Shown here: positions 1 through 8,887 of the stretch, in pieces
How the letters are laid out: every line of letters starts with the position of its first letter
Numbering within the stretch: the first letter of the stretch is position 1
Origin: Sphingobacteriales bacterium
GTDB taxonomy: Bacteria > Bacteroidota > Bacteroidia > Chitinophagales > CAIOSU01
Direction: 5' to 3'
Length of the DNA stretch: 64,000 nucleotides
Assembly (NCBI GenBank): GCA_027486795.1
Contig: JAIXOI010000035.1
Location: forward strand, 124,001 to 188,000
Position numbers and translations under genes: made by a program
The notes under the pieces: model-generated
The model's database searches: none
Seen by the model: the letters and a program-made list of their open reading frames with translations, nothing else
What the model was told of the DNA's origin: nothing

Positions 1-2
1 AT

Positions 3-332
3 AGCAGGCAAGAGCGCATACCTTACACCTCGTGCGACCATATCATTATAGCCAAGGTGCTGGAACTGTTCCAAAAACTATTCGAACGGCGGCAGCTCAT
101 CCGTACCATTGGCATTAAATGCAGCAACCTGGTTGGTGGTGGACACCAGATAAACCTACTGGAAGATTCGGTGGAACTGATACAGCTTTACCAAGAAATG
201 GACTACCTGCGCAAAAAATACAAGGATAGCCGCATTGTAACCCGAGCCTCAATTCTGGACCAAGAAAATATTGGCGTATGGAACCCATGGACGGGTGAGC
301 GCCCCACTCCCCCAGCCCACAGGCACGCCTAA
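3..332 (+). CDS. dinB: DNA polymerase IV (DinB), C-terminal part, cut by window start
   Basis: The reading frame is open from base 3 and ends at a TAA at 330-332, so only about the last 109 residues are inside the window. They match the little-finger domain of Bacteroidota Y-family polymerase IV, including the segment FERRQLIRTIGIKCSNLVGG and the following INLLEDSVELIQLYQEMD. The family copies damaged templates without proofreading. Only 13 bp separate it from the downstream dnaE, so the two are almost certainly co-transcribed as a translesion cassette. The polymerase catalytic residues lie upstream of the window and cannot be checked. The last 15 or so residues (proline- and histidine-containing) are not obviously conserved. 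Confidence 0.8.
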   Translation, partial: SRQERIPYTSCDHIIIAKVLELFQKLFERRQLIRTIGIKCSNLVGGGHQINLLEDSVELIQLYQEMDYLRKKYKDSRIVTRASILDQENIGVWNPWTGERPTPPAHRHA

Positions 333-345
333 AACAAGCAACGGT

Positions 346-3273
346 ATGTATCTCAATTGTCATAGCTATTATAGTTTCAACTATGGGGTAATGTCCGTAG
401 AAGACCTATTACGTTATGGTCACGCCATGGGTGCCACACATTTGGCCCTTACCGACATTAACAATACCTCCGGCTGTCTTGATTTTCTGCGGTTGGCGCC
501 CAACTATGGCATCCAGCCCATCATCGGCATCGATTTTAGGAATGGCAACACCCAACTATACATAGGCATTGCATTCAGTAATTTGGGGTTTAGGCATTTA
601 AACGAATACCTCTCCAAATACAAAATGGCCAAGCAAGACTTGCCATTAATGGCGCCGGTATTGGAGGGTGTGGTTTTTATCTATCCTTGGGTTAGGGGCA
701 TGAAAACCGCCTTGCTCGAAGGGCATTATATCGGCGTAAAGCCACACGAGCTTACACACTTTCGGCTATACGGCAAAAAACACCCGCCTGGTAAGGTAGT
801 AATATTGAATACCGTTTCGTTTAGGCACAAAACCGATTTCAACACCCACCGCCTGTTGTGCGCTATTGGCAACAATGCCCTGCTAAGCAAGCTGGAACCC
901 TCACTGCACGGCACCGAAACGGATGTATTGATACCGCAGGCTAAACTGCTAACCCTGTATGCCGAGTTGCCCCAAGCAGCCAACAATACCTTAACCATAA
1001 CCGAAACGGCACAAGTCTATTTTGAGTTTGGCAAAAGCAAAAACAAGAAAACCTACCTGGGCAACGAAGCCGACGACTATGCCCTACTAGCCAAACTAGC
1101 CAAAGATGGGCTTGATTATCGCTACCCGCAGCAAACGGATAAGGTAAAGCAACGCTTAGCCCATGAGTTGGAAACGATAGGTAAACTAGGCTTTACGCCC
1201 TATTTTTTGATTAACTGGGATATGGTACGTTTTGCTAGTTCGCAGGGCTTTTTTCATGTGGGCAGGGGCAGTGGTGCCAATAGTTTGGTGGCCTATTGCA
1301 TGGGCATAACCGATGTAGACCCCATGGAGCTAGATCTGTATTTTGAGCGCTTTATCAACCCTTCGCGCAAAAACCCACCCGACTTCGACATCGACTTTTC
1401 ACATACCGATAGGGATACCGTAAGGCGCTATCTGTTTGATAAATACCCTGGCCACACCGCTTTGGTGGGGGCATACAGTACCTTCGAGCACAAGGCCGCC
1501 ATTCGTGAGATTGGTAAGGTATTCGGCCTACCCCCACACGAAATTGACCAACTACAGGCCGACCGCAAAACCGCATCGCCACAGCAAGACCAATATGGCA
1601 AACTGATAATGCACTATGCCGCCCACATACACGGGCTGCCCAACTTGCTTACGGTGCATGCCTGCGGGGTGCTTATTTCCGAGGAGCCTATAACTTGCTA
1701 CTCGGCATTGGAGCTGCCGCCCGTGGGGTTTCCGGTTACGCAGTACTCTATGTTGGAGGCCGAAGATGTGGGGCTGTATAAATATGATGTACTGAGCCAG
1801 CGTGGCCTGGGGCACATTAAAGATGCGGTGGGTTTTATCAAAACCAACCAAGGCATTGATATAGACATACACGACATCAAGGCCTTTAAAGAGGATTTGC
1901 GCATTAAGCAAATGCTAAAAACGGGCGATACCATTGGCTGCTTTTATGTGGAGTCGCCTGCTATGAGGCAGTTAATGCGCAAGTTGATGGTGGATGACTA
2001 TCTGGGGTTGGTGGCCGCCAGTTCGGTTATTCGGCCCGGCGTATCCAGCTCGGGCATGATGCGGCAATATATTCTTCGGTACCGCTACCCTGATAAGCGC
2101 AAGGAGGCTCACCCAAAGCTGCTAGAGATAATGCCCGAAACGTTTGGCGTGATGGTGTATCAAGAAGACGTGATAAAAGTGGCCCACTACTATGCGGGGC
2201 TTAGTCTGGAGGAGTCGGATGTGATGCGGCGGGGCATGTCGGGCAAGTTTCGCAGCCGGGCCGAGTTTCAGCGCGTAGAGGATAAGTTTTTTGAGAATTG
2301 CCAAGAGCGCGGCTACCCCGAAGAGGAGGCCAAAGAGATATGGCGGCAAGTGGAGAGTTTTGCGGGCTACTCGTTTGCCAAGGGACACTCGGCATCGTTT
2401 GCCGTGGAGAGCTACCAGAGCCTATACTTGCGGGCCTACTACCCTATTGAGTTTATTACGGCGGTGGTAAATAACTTTGGGGGCTTTTACTCCACCGAGC
2501 ACTACCTACACGAGGCGCGCATGCTGGGTGCTACCGTAGAGTTGCCCTGCGTAAACAATAGCGACGACCTCTGCGTGCTGCGCGGCACCACCATATACAT
2601 GGCGCTTTGCCTCATTAAAGACTTAGAGCGGGGCACCGTAAAAGCACTATTATCGGCGCGTAAGCAAGATGGGCCCTACGTCAGTTTGCAGGATTTTATA
2701 ACCCGCGTATCCATTTCGTTGGAGCAGTTACGCATCCTTATCCGCATCAAGGCCTTTCGGTTTACGGGCAAAAGCAGCAAAGAACTGCTGTGGGAAGCGC
2801 ACATGGCCCTCTCGAAAACCAAGAAAACCGACCCCAAACCCGAACTGTTTAAAGCCAAACCCGAACCCACGCAGTTGCCCGAACTGGAATATGGCCAAAA
2901 TGAGGATGCCTTTGATGAAATGCAGATACTGGGTTTCCCGTTTGCATCGCCATTTAACTTGATGAAGAAGCAATACAAGGGTCTGGTAATGGCCGATGAG
3001 TTGATGGAGCACCTCGGTAATGTGGTGTATATAGTGGGTTACTTTGTAACACTCAAGCCTGTGGTAACCATCACCAACCAGCGCATGTTTTTCGGGAGTT
3101 TTATCGATCACCAAGGGAAGCTGTTTGATACGGTGCATTTCCCGCAATCGGTGGCACGAAACAGCACGCCATCAAAAGGCTGCTATTTACTAAAAGGTAC
3201 GGTAATAGAAGATTTTGACGTACCCAGCATCGAAGTAAGCCACATGGAGCGGATACCGTGGGCTATTGATTGA
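346..3273 (+). CDS. DNA polymerase III alpha subunit, short DnaE2/ImuC-like form
   Basis: C-family replicative-type polymerase of 975 residues, much shorter than the usual 1,100-1,450 of a main DnaE. The start is the ATG at 346, after which the PHP-domain homology begins at once; an upstream in-frame start would overlap dinB. The palm carries PDFDIDF with Asp346, Asp348 and Asp350, and the third acid is Asp481 in KYDVLS. The motif GRGSGANSLVAY and the fingers segment VYQEDVIKVAHYYAG are intact. A C-terminal OB-like segment lies near residues 890-950. The N-terminal PHP domain looks degenerate: NCHSYYS has one histidine where HxH is normal, and LALTDINN replaces TDHGN. Placement after dinB and the short length suggest the mutagenic second DnaE of the imuA-dinB-dnaE type rather than the replicase; this is inference. 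Confidence 0.88.
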   Translation: MYLNCHSYYSFNYGVMSVEDLLRYGHAMGATHLALTDINNTSGCLDFLRLAPNYGIQPIIGIDFRNGNTQLYIGIAFSNLGFRHLNEYLSKYKMAKQDLPLMAPVLEGVVFIYPWVRGMKTALLEGHYIGVKPHELTHFRLYGKKHPPGKVVILNTVSFRHKTDFNTHRLLCAIGNNALLSKLEPSLHGTETDVLIPQAKLLTLYAELPQAANNTLTITETAQVYFEFGKSKNKKTYLGNEADDYALLAKLAKDGLDYRYPQQTDKVKQRLAHELETIGKLGFTPYFLINWDMVRFASSQGFFHVGRGSGANSLVAYCMGITDVDPMELDLYFERFINPSRKNPPDFDIDFSHTDRDTVRRYLFDKYPGHTALVGAYSTFEHKAAIREIGKVFGLPPHEIDQLQADRKTASPQQDQYGKLIMHYAAHIHGLPNLLTVHACGVLISEEPITCYSALELPPVGFPVTQYSMLEAEDVGLYKYDVLSQRGLGHIKDAVGFIKTNQGIDIDIHDIKAFKEDLRIKQMLKTGDTIGCFYVESPAMRQLMRKLMVDDYLGLVAASSVIRPGVSSSGMMRQYILRYRYPDKRKEAHPKLLEIMPETFGVMVYQEDVIKVAHYYAGLSLEESDVMRRGMSGKFRSRAEFQRVEDKFFENCQERGYPEEEAKEIWRQVESFAGYSFAKGHSASFAVESYQSLYLRAYYPIEFITAVVNNFGGFYSTEHYLHEARMLGATVELPCVNNSDDLCVLRGTTIYMALCLIKDLERGTVKALLSARKQDGPYVSLQDFITRVSISLEQLRILIRIKAFRFTGKSSKELLWEAHMALSKTKKTDPKPELFKAKPEPTQLPELEYGQNEDAFDEMQILGFPFASPFNLMKKQYKGLVMADELMEHLGNVVYIVGYFVTLKPVVTITNQRMFFGSFIDHQGKLFDTVHFPQSVARNSTPSKGCYLLKGTVIEDFDVPSIEVSHMERIPWAID

Positions 3274-3286
3274 AGGGGTGGTAGGA

Positions 3287-3428
3287 AACCGTTAAAACGG
3301 TTCATTTACATCCCGAATCCATTGTCCCATGGTTAAAACCATGGGCTAGTTCAGCTGTTTATATAAGATAGCCCACGGTTTCAAACGTGGGTAAGAAGCG
3401 TCAAAATACCTCAACCGTTTTAACGGTT
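3287..3428. repeat. 142-bp nested inverted-repeat (REPIN/MITE-like) element
   Basis: The element is bounded by AACCGTTAAAACGGTT at 3287-3302 and its exact reverse complement at 3413-3428; each arm is itself nearly palindromic. Inside are two hairpins, CCCATGGTT/AACCATGGG at 3326-3345 and CCCACG/CGTGGG at 3372-3391. They are linked by complementary GGGCTA (3343-3348) and TAGCCC (3369-3374). The unit fills most of the gap between the convergent dnaE and hisA genes. The layout resembles REP doublets mobilised by REP-associated transposases. No transposase is nearby and no second copy is seen in the window. It could also act as a bidirectional terminator. Confidence 0.75.
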
Positions 3429-3438
3429 TTATAAACAC

Positions 3439-4155
3439 CTAACCAAACGCAGCCAACTCTTTCAAAGTCACCCTACCTTCGTAAATAGCTTTACCAAGGA
3501 TAGTACCTGCTACGCCAATTTCATTGAGTTGGTGCAGGTCGTCCATGTTGCTTACGCCGCCACTGGCTATCAATTGTAGCTTGGGAAACTCGGCCATCAT
3601 GTCTTTATATAAACCAATAGATGGGCCTTGCAACATGCCGTCTTTGGATACGTCGGTACAGATAACTTGGGTAATGCCCTTTTGGATGTAATCTTCAATA
3701 AAGGCAGGCCACTTAACCGTGCCTTTTTCTTGCCAGCCGTGTATGGCTACAAAATCACCTTTTACATCGGCACCCAATATAATCTTATCTGCCCCAAACC
3801 GCGCCAACCAATGCGATACAGTATCGGGTTGAGTAACGGCAATACTGCCTGCGGTAACCATGGCTGCGCCACTATTAAACACCACCTCCAAGTCTTCATT
3901 GGTGCGCACGCCGCCGCCAAAATCAATTACGAGGCTAGTATTGTTGGCTATGCGCTCCAATACTTTCCAATTGATTACTTTCTTCGCCTTGGCACCATCC
4001 AAATCAACCAAATGCAAACGAGTCAACCCAGCACCTTCAAACTCTTTGGCAACCTCCAGTGGGTCTTCGTTGTAGATAGTTTTCTGGTTATAGTCGCCTT
4101 GGGTAAGGCGCACGCACTTGGCATCAATAAGATCAATTGCGGGGATGATTTTCAT
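3439..4155 (-). CDS. hisA: ProFAR isomerase HisA
   Basis: Phosphoribosylformimino-5-aminoimidazole carboxamide ribotide isomerase, 238 residues, the usual length. It opens the sugar ring of ProFAR in histidine synthesis. The (beta/alpha)8 barrel starts with [20 protein letters not shown], carrying the first catalytic Asp in PAIDL. The second is in VICTDVSKDGM, and the phosphate-binding segments are DFGGGVR and IASGGV. Its ATG overlaps the hisH stop by one base, which implies translational coupling. It is the last gene of the hisB-hisH-hisA unit. hisF, its usual neighbour, does not follow. Confidence 0.95.
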   Translation of the reverse strand: MKIIPAIDLIDAKCVRLTQGDYNQKTIYNEDPLEVAKEFEGAGLTRLHLVDLDGAKAKKVINWKVLERIANNTSLVIDFGGGVRTNEDLEVVFNSGAAMVTAGSIAVTQPDTVSHWLARFGADKIILGADVKGDFVAIHGWQEKGTVKWPAFIEDYIQKGITQVICTDVSKDGMLQGPSIGLYKDMMAEFPKLQLIASGGVSNMDDLHQLNEIGVAGTILGKAIYEGRVTLKELAAFG

Positions 4156-4733
4156 TACAGCTCCAAGAATTTTTTAAGAATTTGCTCGCCTAATAAACCC
4201 GATTTCTCAGGGTGGAACTGCATGGCGTAAAAGTTGTCTTTTTGAATAGCGGCGCTGAACGGCATAATATAATCGCAAACGGCCGTGGTATCGCTGCCCA
4301 ACGGCACATAATAACTATGGACAAAATATACGTGCCCACCTTCCATATCGGCTGTAAATAATGGCCCCTTCACTCGGGTAATGTTGTTCCAACCCATGTG
4401 CGGCACTTTCATTATGGGCTCAAATTTCACCACACGATGCGGAAAAATACCTAAACCATGCGTTTCCCCTTCATCAGAATATTCGCACATCAATTGCATG
4501 CCCAAGCAAACACCCAATACTGGTTGGGTAAGGCTAGGTATCAAAGTATCCAGCCCTAACTCCCTCAAAAATCCCATCGTTGATGAGGCTTCTCCTACGC
4601 CCGGAAATATTACCTTATCAGCCTTACGAAGCACCTCTGGGTCACGGGTTAACACAGGTTCTACCCCTAAACGTTGTAGTGCGAATATTACGCTCTGAGT
4701 ATTGCCCGCGTTATAATCAACAATAACAATCAT
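4155..4733 (-). CDS. hisH: Imidazole glycerol phosphate synthase glutaminase subunit HisH
   Basis: Class I glutamine amidotransferase, 192 residues, which supplies ammonia to HisF in the complex that makes imidazole glycerol phosphate and AICAR. The nucleophile is the Cys of GVCLGMQLM, and the His-Glu pair is in QFHPEKSG. The start [15 protein letters not shown] is standard for the family. It overlaps hisB by 4 bases (ATGA) and hisA by 1 base, so it is the middle gene of one operon. Its partner HisF must be encoded elsewhere on the chromosome. Confidence 0.95.
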   Translation of the reverse strand: MIVIVDYNAGNTQSVIFALQRLGVEPVLTRDPEVLRKADKVIFPGVGEASSTMGFLRELGLDTLIPSLTQPVLGVCLGMQLMCEYSDEGETHGLGIFPHRVVKFEPIMKVPHMGWNNITRVKGPLFTADMEGGHVYFVHSYYVPLGSDTTAVCDYIMPFSAAIQKDNFYAMQFHPEKSGLLGEQILKKFLEL

Positions 4734-5833
4734 AGCGTTCCTTTTGTGCTTGGCAATTCGCCAGTTCCATCATCTTTAATGGCCATTTTCAAAGCTTTCG
4801 CAAAAGCCTTGAAAATTGATTCTATCTTATGGTGTTCATTGGTGCCTTCTGCTTTAATGTTGAGGTTGCAGCGGGCCGTATCACTCAACGATTTAAAGAA
4901 ATGGTAGAACATTTCCGTTGGCATATCGCCTACCATGTCACGGGTAAACTCTACTTCCCAAACCAGCCAAGGTCGGCCACCAAAATCAAGAGCCACTTGT
5001 GCTAGGCAATCATCCATGGGTAAGCAGAAACCATAACGCTGTATACCTCGCTTTTCGCCAAGTGCTTTGTCAAGCGCCTGACCTAATGCTAATGCTGTAT
5101 CCTCAATAGTATGGTGCTCGTCAATGTGCAAGTCGCCTACAACATTAACTTGTAAGCCAATGCCACCATGGCGGGCTATCTGCTCCAGCATGTGATCAAA
5201 AAATCCAAGGCCAGTGCTTATTTTAGTTGGAGTAAGGTTCTCTAGGTCAACAGTGATGTTAATGTCCGTCTCTTTTGTTTTCCTATTTACGCTGGCTTTG
5301 CGGCCCGTTTGTTTCAAGAAACTATATACCTCGTTCCAGTCTTTGGTAACCAATTGGCAAGTTTCGGCCAATACTTCTGGTATAATCAGTTCGTTTAACA
5401 GAATCGATTTGGCCCCAAGGTTTTTGGCTAGTTCCATATCGGTTAGCCTATCGCCTATTACCCACGAATTGGCAAGGTCGTACTGGCCGTTCATATAATC
5501 TACCAGCATCCCAGTGCGCGGCTTGCGGGTGTGGGCTTTTTCTTCCTCAAAAGTCTGATCAATATGCACCCCACGGAAGGTAATACCTTCGCCTTTCAAG
5601 GTATCCATCAATAAGTTATGGGCAGGCCAAAAGGTATGTTCGGGAAAAGAATCGGTTCCCAAGCCATCTTGGTTCGTAGCCATCACTAGTTCATAGCCCA
5701 GCTCATGTTGCAACTTGTATAGGTTGCGGATCATGCCCGGGTAAAACTGCAGTTTCTCAAGGGAGTCTATCTGCCAATCGGCAGGCTCAATTATCAACAC
5801 GCCGTCGCGGTCAATAAAAAGGATTTTCTTCAT
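4730..5833 (-). CDS. hisB: Bifunctional histidinol-phosphatase / imidazoleglycerol-phosphate dehydratase
   Basis: Fused enzyme of 367 residues for two steps of histidine synthesis. Residues 1-170 form a HAD phosphatase with the nucleophile motif DRDGVL at the N-terminus. From about 185 the IGP dehydratase domain shows [21 protein letters not shown] and the C-terminal metal motif NEHHKIES. I chose the ATG at 5833 ([11 protein letters not shown]); a TTG three codons upstream adds nothing conserved. A -7-like TATCTTTG lies six bases before the ATG, so the mRNA may be almost leaderless. First gene of the hisBHA unit. Confidence 0.95.
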   Translation of the reverse strand: MKKILFIDRDGVLIIEPADWQIDSLEKLQFYPGMIRNLYKLQHELGYELVMATNQDGLGTDSFPEHTFWPAHNLLMDTLKGEGITFRGVHIDQTFEEEKAHTRKPRTGMLVDYMNGQYDLANSWVIGDRLTDMELAKNLGAKSILLNELIIPEVLAETCQLVTKDWNEVYSFLKQTGRKASVNRKTKETDINITVDLENLTPTKISTGLGFFDHMLEQIARHGGIGLQVNVVGDLHIDEHHTIEDTALALGQALDKALGEKRGIQRYGFCLPMDDCLAQVALDFGGRPWLVWEVEFTRDMVGDMPTEMFYHFFKSLSDTARCNLNIKAEGTNEHHKIESIFKAFAKALKMAIKDDGTGELPSTKGTL

Positions 5834-5839
5834 AGTGGG

Positions 5840-5847
5840 CAAAGATA
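5840..5847 (-). promoter_or_regulatory. Candidate -7 box for hisBHA
   Basis: Read on the minus strand this is TATCTTTG, a full match to the Bacteroidota -7 consensus TAnnTTTG. It sits six bases before the hisB ATG. No TTG lies at the ideal 19-21 bp upstream; the nearest are at gaps of 12 and 26. The box is therefore supported by its sequence and position only. Confidence 0.45.
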
Positions 5848-5855
5848 ACTCGTAA

Positions 5856-5883
5856 GTATCAAGATGTGAGTATCAAGTATGAA
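5856..5883. repeat. Degenerate heptamer repeat (GTATCAA units)
   Basis: Four 7-bp units in a row read GTATCAA, GATGTGA, GTATCAA and GTATGAA. The heptamer is the reverse complement (in another phase) of the perfect TACTTGA array at 49251-49281. It lies between hisB and yqgE, just upstream of the hisB -7 box. Confidence 0.6.
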
Positions 5884-5918
5884 GACTATTTTCTACAAAT
5901 AGCCAATTACCGACCTAA

Positions 5919-6503
5919 TCAATTCAAAATAGGATTCTCAGGAAAATTGACCATCATGGCATAGTCGCCGCCTTTTTCTTGCAGCACTTTTTTCCAAAGG
6001 CTAATCGATTCGATTTTGAAAACATACCTAGGCTTTGCTGGATGCACTATCCACGAATTATCTTCCATTTCTTCTTCCAATTGCCCTGCATCCCAGCCTG
6101 AATAGCCCAAAAAGAACTTGAATTGCTCGGGCTTAACTTTGCCTTCTTGCACGAGTTCTTGTAAAATTTCAAAGTTTCCTCCCCAATAAAGGCCAGGTAA
6201 CACCTCAACACTACCTGGTAATAAATCGCCAACGGTATGCAAGTAATGCAAAGTATCAATAGCTACAGGGCCTCCTATAAAAAGAGGTGCTTCGAATCCT
6301 TCGAAACCATCTACTACGCTTTCCAGCGCTAACGGCGCTTGCCTGGTAAGCACAAACCCAAATGAGCCATCTTCGTCGTTATGCTGCGCCAATATAATTA
6401 CCGTGCGCTTAAAGTTGGGGTCCTCCATGAACGGCTCAGCCAATAGTAGACATCCTCCATATGGTTTCTTATCTTTCAAGATGTTGACGTTTGCTTTATC
6501 CAT
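5919..6503 (-). CDS. YqgE/AlgH family protein
   Basis: A 194-residue UPF0301 (YqgE/AlgH) protein of unknown biochemical role. Family landmarks are the N-terminal GGCLLLAEPFMEDPNF, then GFVLTRQ, FIGGPV and the C-terminal FLGYSGWDAGQLEEE. Members are soluble and cytoplasmic, with no known catalytic site. It lies 73 bp downstream of corA and may be the last gene of a corA-linked transcript. The ATG at 6503 gives the normal length. Confidence 0.88.
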   Translation of the reverse strand: MDKANVNILKDKKPYGGCLLLAEPFMEDPNFKRTVIILAQHNDEDGSFGFVLTRQAPLALESVVDGFEGFEAPLFIGGPVAIDTLHYLHTVGDLLPGSVEVLPGLYWGGNFEILQELVQEGKVKPEQFKFFLGYSGWDAGQLEEEMEDNSWIVHPAKPRYVFKIESISLWKKVLQEKGGDYAMMVNFPENPILN

Positions 6504-6576
6504 AAATAAACAACAACCAAGTCAAAACGTTTATCAAAAGACCATGGCTGCATCAATTTGGTTGCAACTTGCTTTG

Positions 6577-7638
6577 TTAAAGCCAATCTTGGCGGCGCAT
6601 CCAAATATACATAGCTATGCCTGTAAACAACATTCCGCATAATACAATCGGATAGCCCCAATGGTATTCTAGCTCTGGCATGTACTTAAAATTCATGCCA
6701 TACACCCCTACAATAAAAGTAAGCGGAATGAAAACTGTAGTAATAACGGTGAGGGTTTTCATTACATTATTCATCCGGTAGTTTAGCGATGAGTTATACA
6801 GATCCATAACACCAGCTAGCAACTCTCGTTGAGCCTCTAAGTCTTGTATTACTTGGCTTACATGGTCTAGCACGTCGTTAAAGTACTTTTCGTTTTCTTC
6901 TTTTACCAGTTCACTTTCGCTACTGGCCAGTTTACGCATTGCCTCTCTGAATGGTAAAAGTATTTTTCTTAGGAAGATAAATTCCCGTTTTAGGGCAGTT
7001 ATTTCTTGCACGAGCTTTTTATCCGGCTTGCCAGAGACTTTCAGTTCAATCTCTGCCAATCGATTACTAAGGTATTCTACTACTAAAAAGTAATGGTCTA
7101 CTACTACATCAATTAAGGAATATAGCAAATAGTCGGCACCTTTACGCCGGTGTCTGCCATTAAGATTCTCAATTCGTTTTCTTACCGCATTAAACACATC
7201 ACCTGGCTGTTCTTGAAACGAGAGCAGATATTCGCCACCTAAAATAAAGCTTACTTGCTCGTGCCTTATTCCTTCATTTTCAAGGGAAAGCATTTTTAGG
7301 GAAACAAAAACATACTGCTGCATGTCGTCAAATTTTGGTAATTGGTCGATATTCAGTATATCTTCTAATACCAAAGGATCTAGCTTATACTCATTTCCAA
7401 TTTCCTCGATTAAAAGAACATTTTGCAGCTTGTCAATATCAATCCAGTTAATGCGGTCAGGTTTTAATAACGGCAATAATTGGTCGAGCCTATTGCATGT
7501 ATTTGTAGTTGTCTCATCGCTGTTGTATGATATGAGGGTAACAACGGTTTCCATTATGGTTTCATCGCCATTGTAAATCAATGCACCTGGCGATTTGCCT
7601 ATCATTTCCTTGTACCTTTTATTCCGCTTGTGGGCCAT
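6577..7638 (-). CDS. corA: CorA family Mg2+/Co2+ transporter
   Basis: Inner-membrane divalent-cation channel, 353 residues from the ATG at 7638 (MAHKRNKRYKEMIGKSPG). A second ATG five codons upstream is possible. The large N-terminal cytoplasmic domain is followed by two C-terminal membrane helices. The selectivity motif YGMN ends the first, before an acidic periplasmic loop (YMPELEYH); the C-terminus is basic and short (RRQDWL). The start overlaps the end of the mechanosensitive-channel gene by 20 bp, so the two are translationally linked. Mg2+ versus Co2+ preference cannot be read from sequence. Confidence 0.92.
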   Translation of the reverse strand: MAHKRNKRYKEMIGKSPGALIYNGDETIMETVVTLISYNSDETTTNTCNRLDQLLPLLKPDRINWIDIDKLQNVLLIEEIGNEYKLDPLVLEDILNIDQLPKFDDMQQYVFVSLKMLSLENEGIRHEQVSFILGGEYLLSFQEQPGDVFNAVRKRIENLNGRHRRKGADYLLYSLIDVVVDHYFLVVEYLSNRLAEIELKVSGKPDKKLVQEITALKREFIFLRKILLPFREAMRKLASSESELVKEENEKYFNDVLDHVSQVIQDLEAQRELLAGVMDLYNSSLNYRMNNVMKTLTVITTVFIPLTFIVGVYGMNFKYMPELEYHWGYPIVLCGMLFTGIAMYIWMRRQDWL

Positions 7639-8515
7639 AGGCTTCGCCTCCATTTTTGTAAACTACTGTGCGATGAGGATAAGGAATTTCAATTCCCTCC
7701 TTATCAAACCTAAGCTTAATGGATCTAAATAAATCGCATTTCATTTCGAAACCCTCTGGCGACGAGTTTGCCCAAACCCAGGCTCTGAGGTTTACTGATG
7801 AATCGCCAAAACCAATTACTCGCGTTTTAACTTTTGGCTCGCCAGCAGCCAATTCCTCTTCACTTCTTGCATCAATACATTTTGGATGTTTATATGCCTC
7901 GTCGGCCATTATGGCCATCGCTAAATCTAAATCGGCGCTGTAGCTTATACCCATTTCCAAAAAAATGCAAACGCGCTCTTCGGTTATAGTTGAGTTAACA
8001 ATTACCTCATTACTGATAACACTATTAGGGATAACGATTCGCCTATTTTCGAAATTCTTGATTACGGTATGTCTTAGCGTTATATCCTCAACTATCCCTT
8101 GCATATTAGTACCTATCGTTATAATATCATCAACCCTGAAGGGCTTGAAAATGACGATGAAAATGCCACTAATGATATTGGAGAATGCTGCCTGGCTGGC
8201 AAAACCTATAATGGCTGCCAAAATACCAGCACTGGCAAACAAGGTAAGCCCCAGTGCCCTTAGCGACGGGATGGTGTAAAAGATGATTATAGTAGCAATG
8301 AGGAATATTACAAAGCTGACACCGTTTTTGGCAAAAGTATATCTAGTAGGGTCAACTTTTGATGATAGACTGGTTTTACGGAAGTACCGATCAACCAAAC
8401 CTCTGATAACTCGAGTAGCCAGCACGGCCATTCCCATTACCACTACTGCAAACACAAAGTAAAGGAAAAATTTGTGCTGGGTTTCTAAGTCAATAAACTG
8501 TTCTAGGAATTTCAC
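7619..8515 (-). CDS. MscS family mechanosensitive channel
   Basis: Small-conductance mechanosensitive channel, 298 residues, predicted inner-membrane heptamer that releases solutes on hypo-osmotic shock. Membrane segments lie near residues 15-35, 68-88 and 92-125. The last is the Gly/Ala-rich pore helix (SAGILAAIIGFASQAAFSN), followed by the beta domain motif FKPFRVDDIITIG and the sequence NRRIVIPNSVISNE typical of MscS. It lies between a small membrane protein and corA in a minus-strand cluster of membrane genes, suggesting joint expression with ion transport. Confidence 0.92.
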   Translation of the reverse strand: MKFLEQFIDLETQHKFFLYFVFAVVVMGMAVLATRVIRGLVDRYFRKTSLSSKVDPTRYTFAKNGVSFVIFLIATIIIFYTIPSLRALGLTLFASAGILAAIIGFASQAAFSNIISGIFIVIFKPFRVDDIITIGTNMQGIVEDITLRHTVIKNFENRRIVIPNSVISNEVIVNSTITEERVCIFLEMGISYSADLDLAMAIMADEAYKHPKCIDARSEEELAAGEPKVKTRVIGFGDSSVNLRAWVWANSSPEGFEMKCDLFRSIKLRFDKEGIEIPYPHRTVVYKNGGEAYGPQAE

Positions 8516-8518
8516 GGC

Positions 8519-8590
8519 TAATTATCGGTTATTAGTTCTGCCATTTAATGGCACTAAGATAAATAAACCAATTAACTGATTACCTAATAA
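8519..8590. repeat. AT-rich quasi-tandem repeat gap
   Basis: This gap between the 98-residue membrane protein and the MscS gene is made largely of approximate 8-bp units around CCAATTAA, CTGATTAC and CTAATAAC. Closely similar units recur at 9832-9896 and 47919-48027, always next to gene ends. Function unknown; a terminator or mRNA-end structure is possible. Confidence 0.4.
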
Positions 8591-8887
8591 CTAATTAACC
8601 TTTTGGTTGGTATGTTCTTCAATAATCTCGTAGCTGGCATACTCAGGCTCAGCAGCCTTTCCACTTCGGGTTACTTTAATCCGTGGTGCTTTTTGTCTTT
8701 GTGATAGCGCCCTAAAGAAAGTCTTTGTTTTGGCATAAAACATAAACAAAGAGAGAGCACATAATGCTACTATAATTACCAAAGGTAGCAATACTAATAT
8801 AAGCAAAAGCACAAGTCCAGAAAGCACGGGGCTGCTAGTGCGATACTGTTTTGCTTGATTGAAAAGATTGATATACTGTACTTGCAT
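8591..8887 (-). CDS. Small single-pass membrane protein, unknown function
   Basis: 98 residues with one long hydrophobic segment at about residues 22-50 (GLVLLLILVLLPLVIIVALC), then a basic stretch (RALSQRQKAPRIKVTRSGK) and an acidic tail EYASYEIIEEH. The basic flank after the helix suggests the C-terminus is cytoplasmic. I do not recognise a family. ATG start, isolated from the divergent Nudix gene by 113 bp, and 75 bp upstream of the MscS gene in the same orientation. The start of the membrane cluster MscS-CorA-YqgE may be here. Confidence 0.6.
   Translation of the reverse strand: MQVQYINLFNQAKQYRTSSPVLSGLVLLLILVLLPLVIIVALCALSLFMFYAKTKTFFRALSQRQKAPRIKVTRSGKAAEPEYASYEIIEEHTNQKVN

Noticed and set aside
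3628-4230. 200-residue plus-strand frame opposite hisA and hisH
   Set aside because: It lies antisense to two clearly conserved, coupled genes and has no recognisable motif; a coding-strand shadow.
5834-5842. TTG three codons upstream as the hisB start
   Set aside because: It overlaps the -7 box and adds no conserved residues; the ATG at 5833 begins the HAD motif directly.
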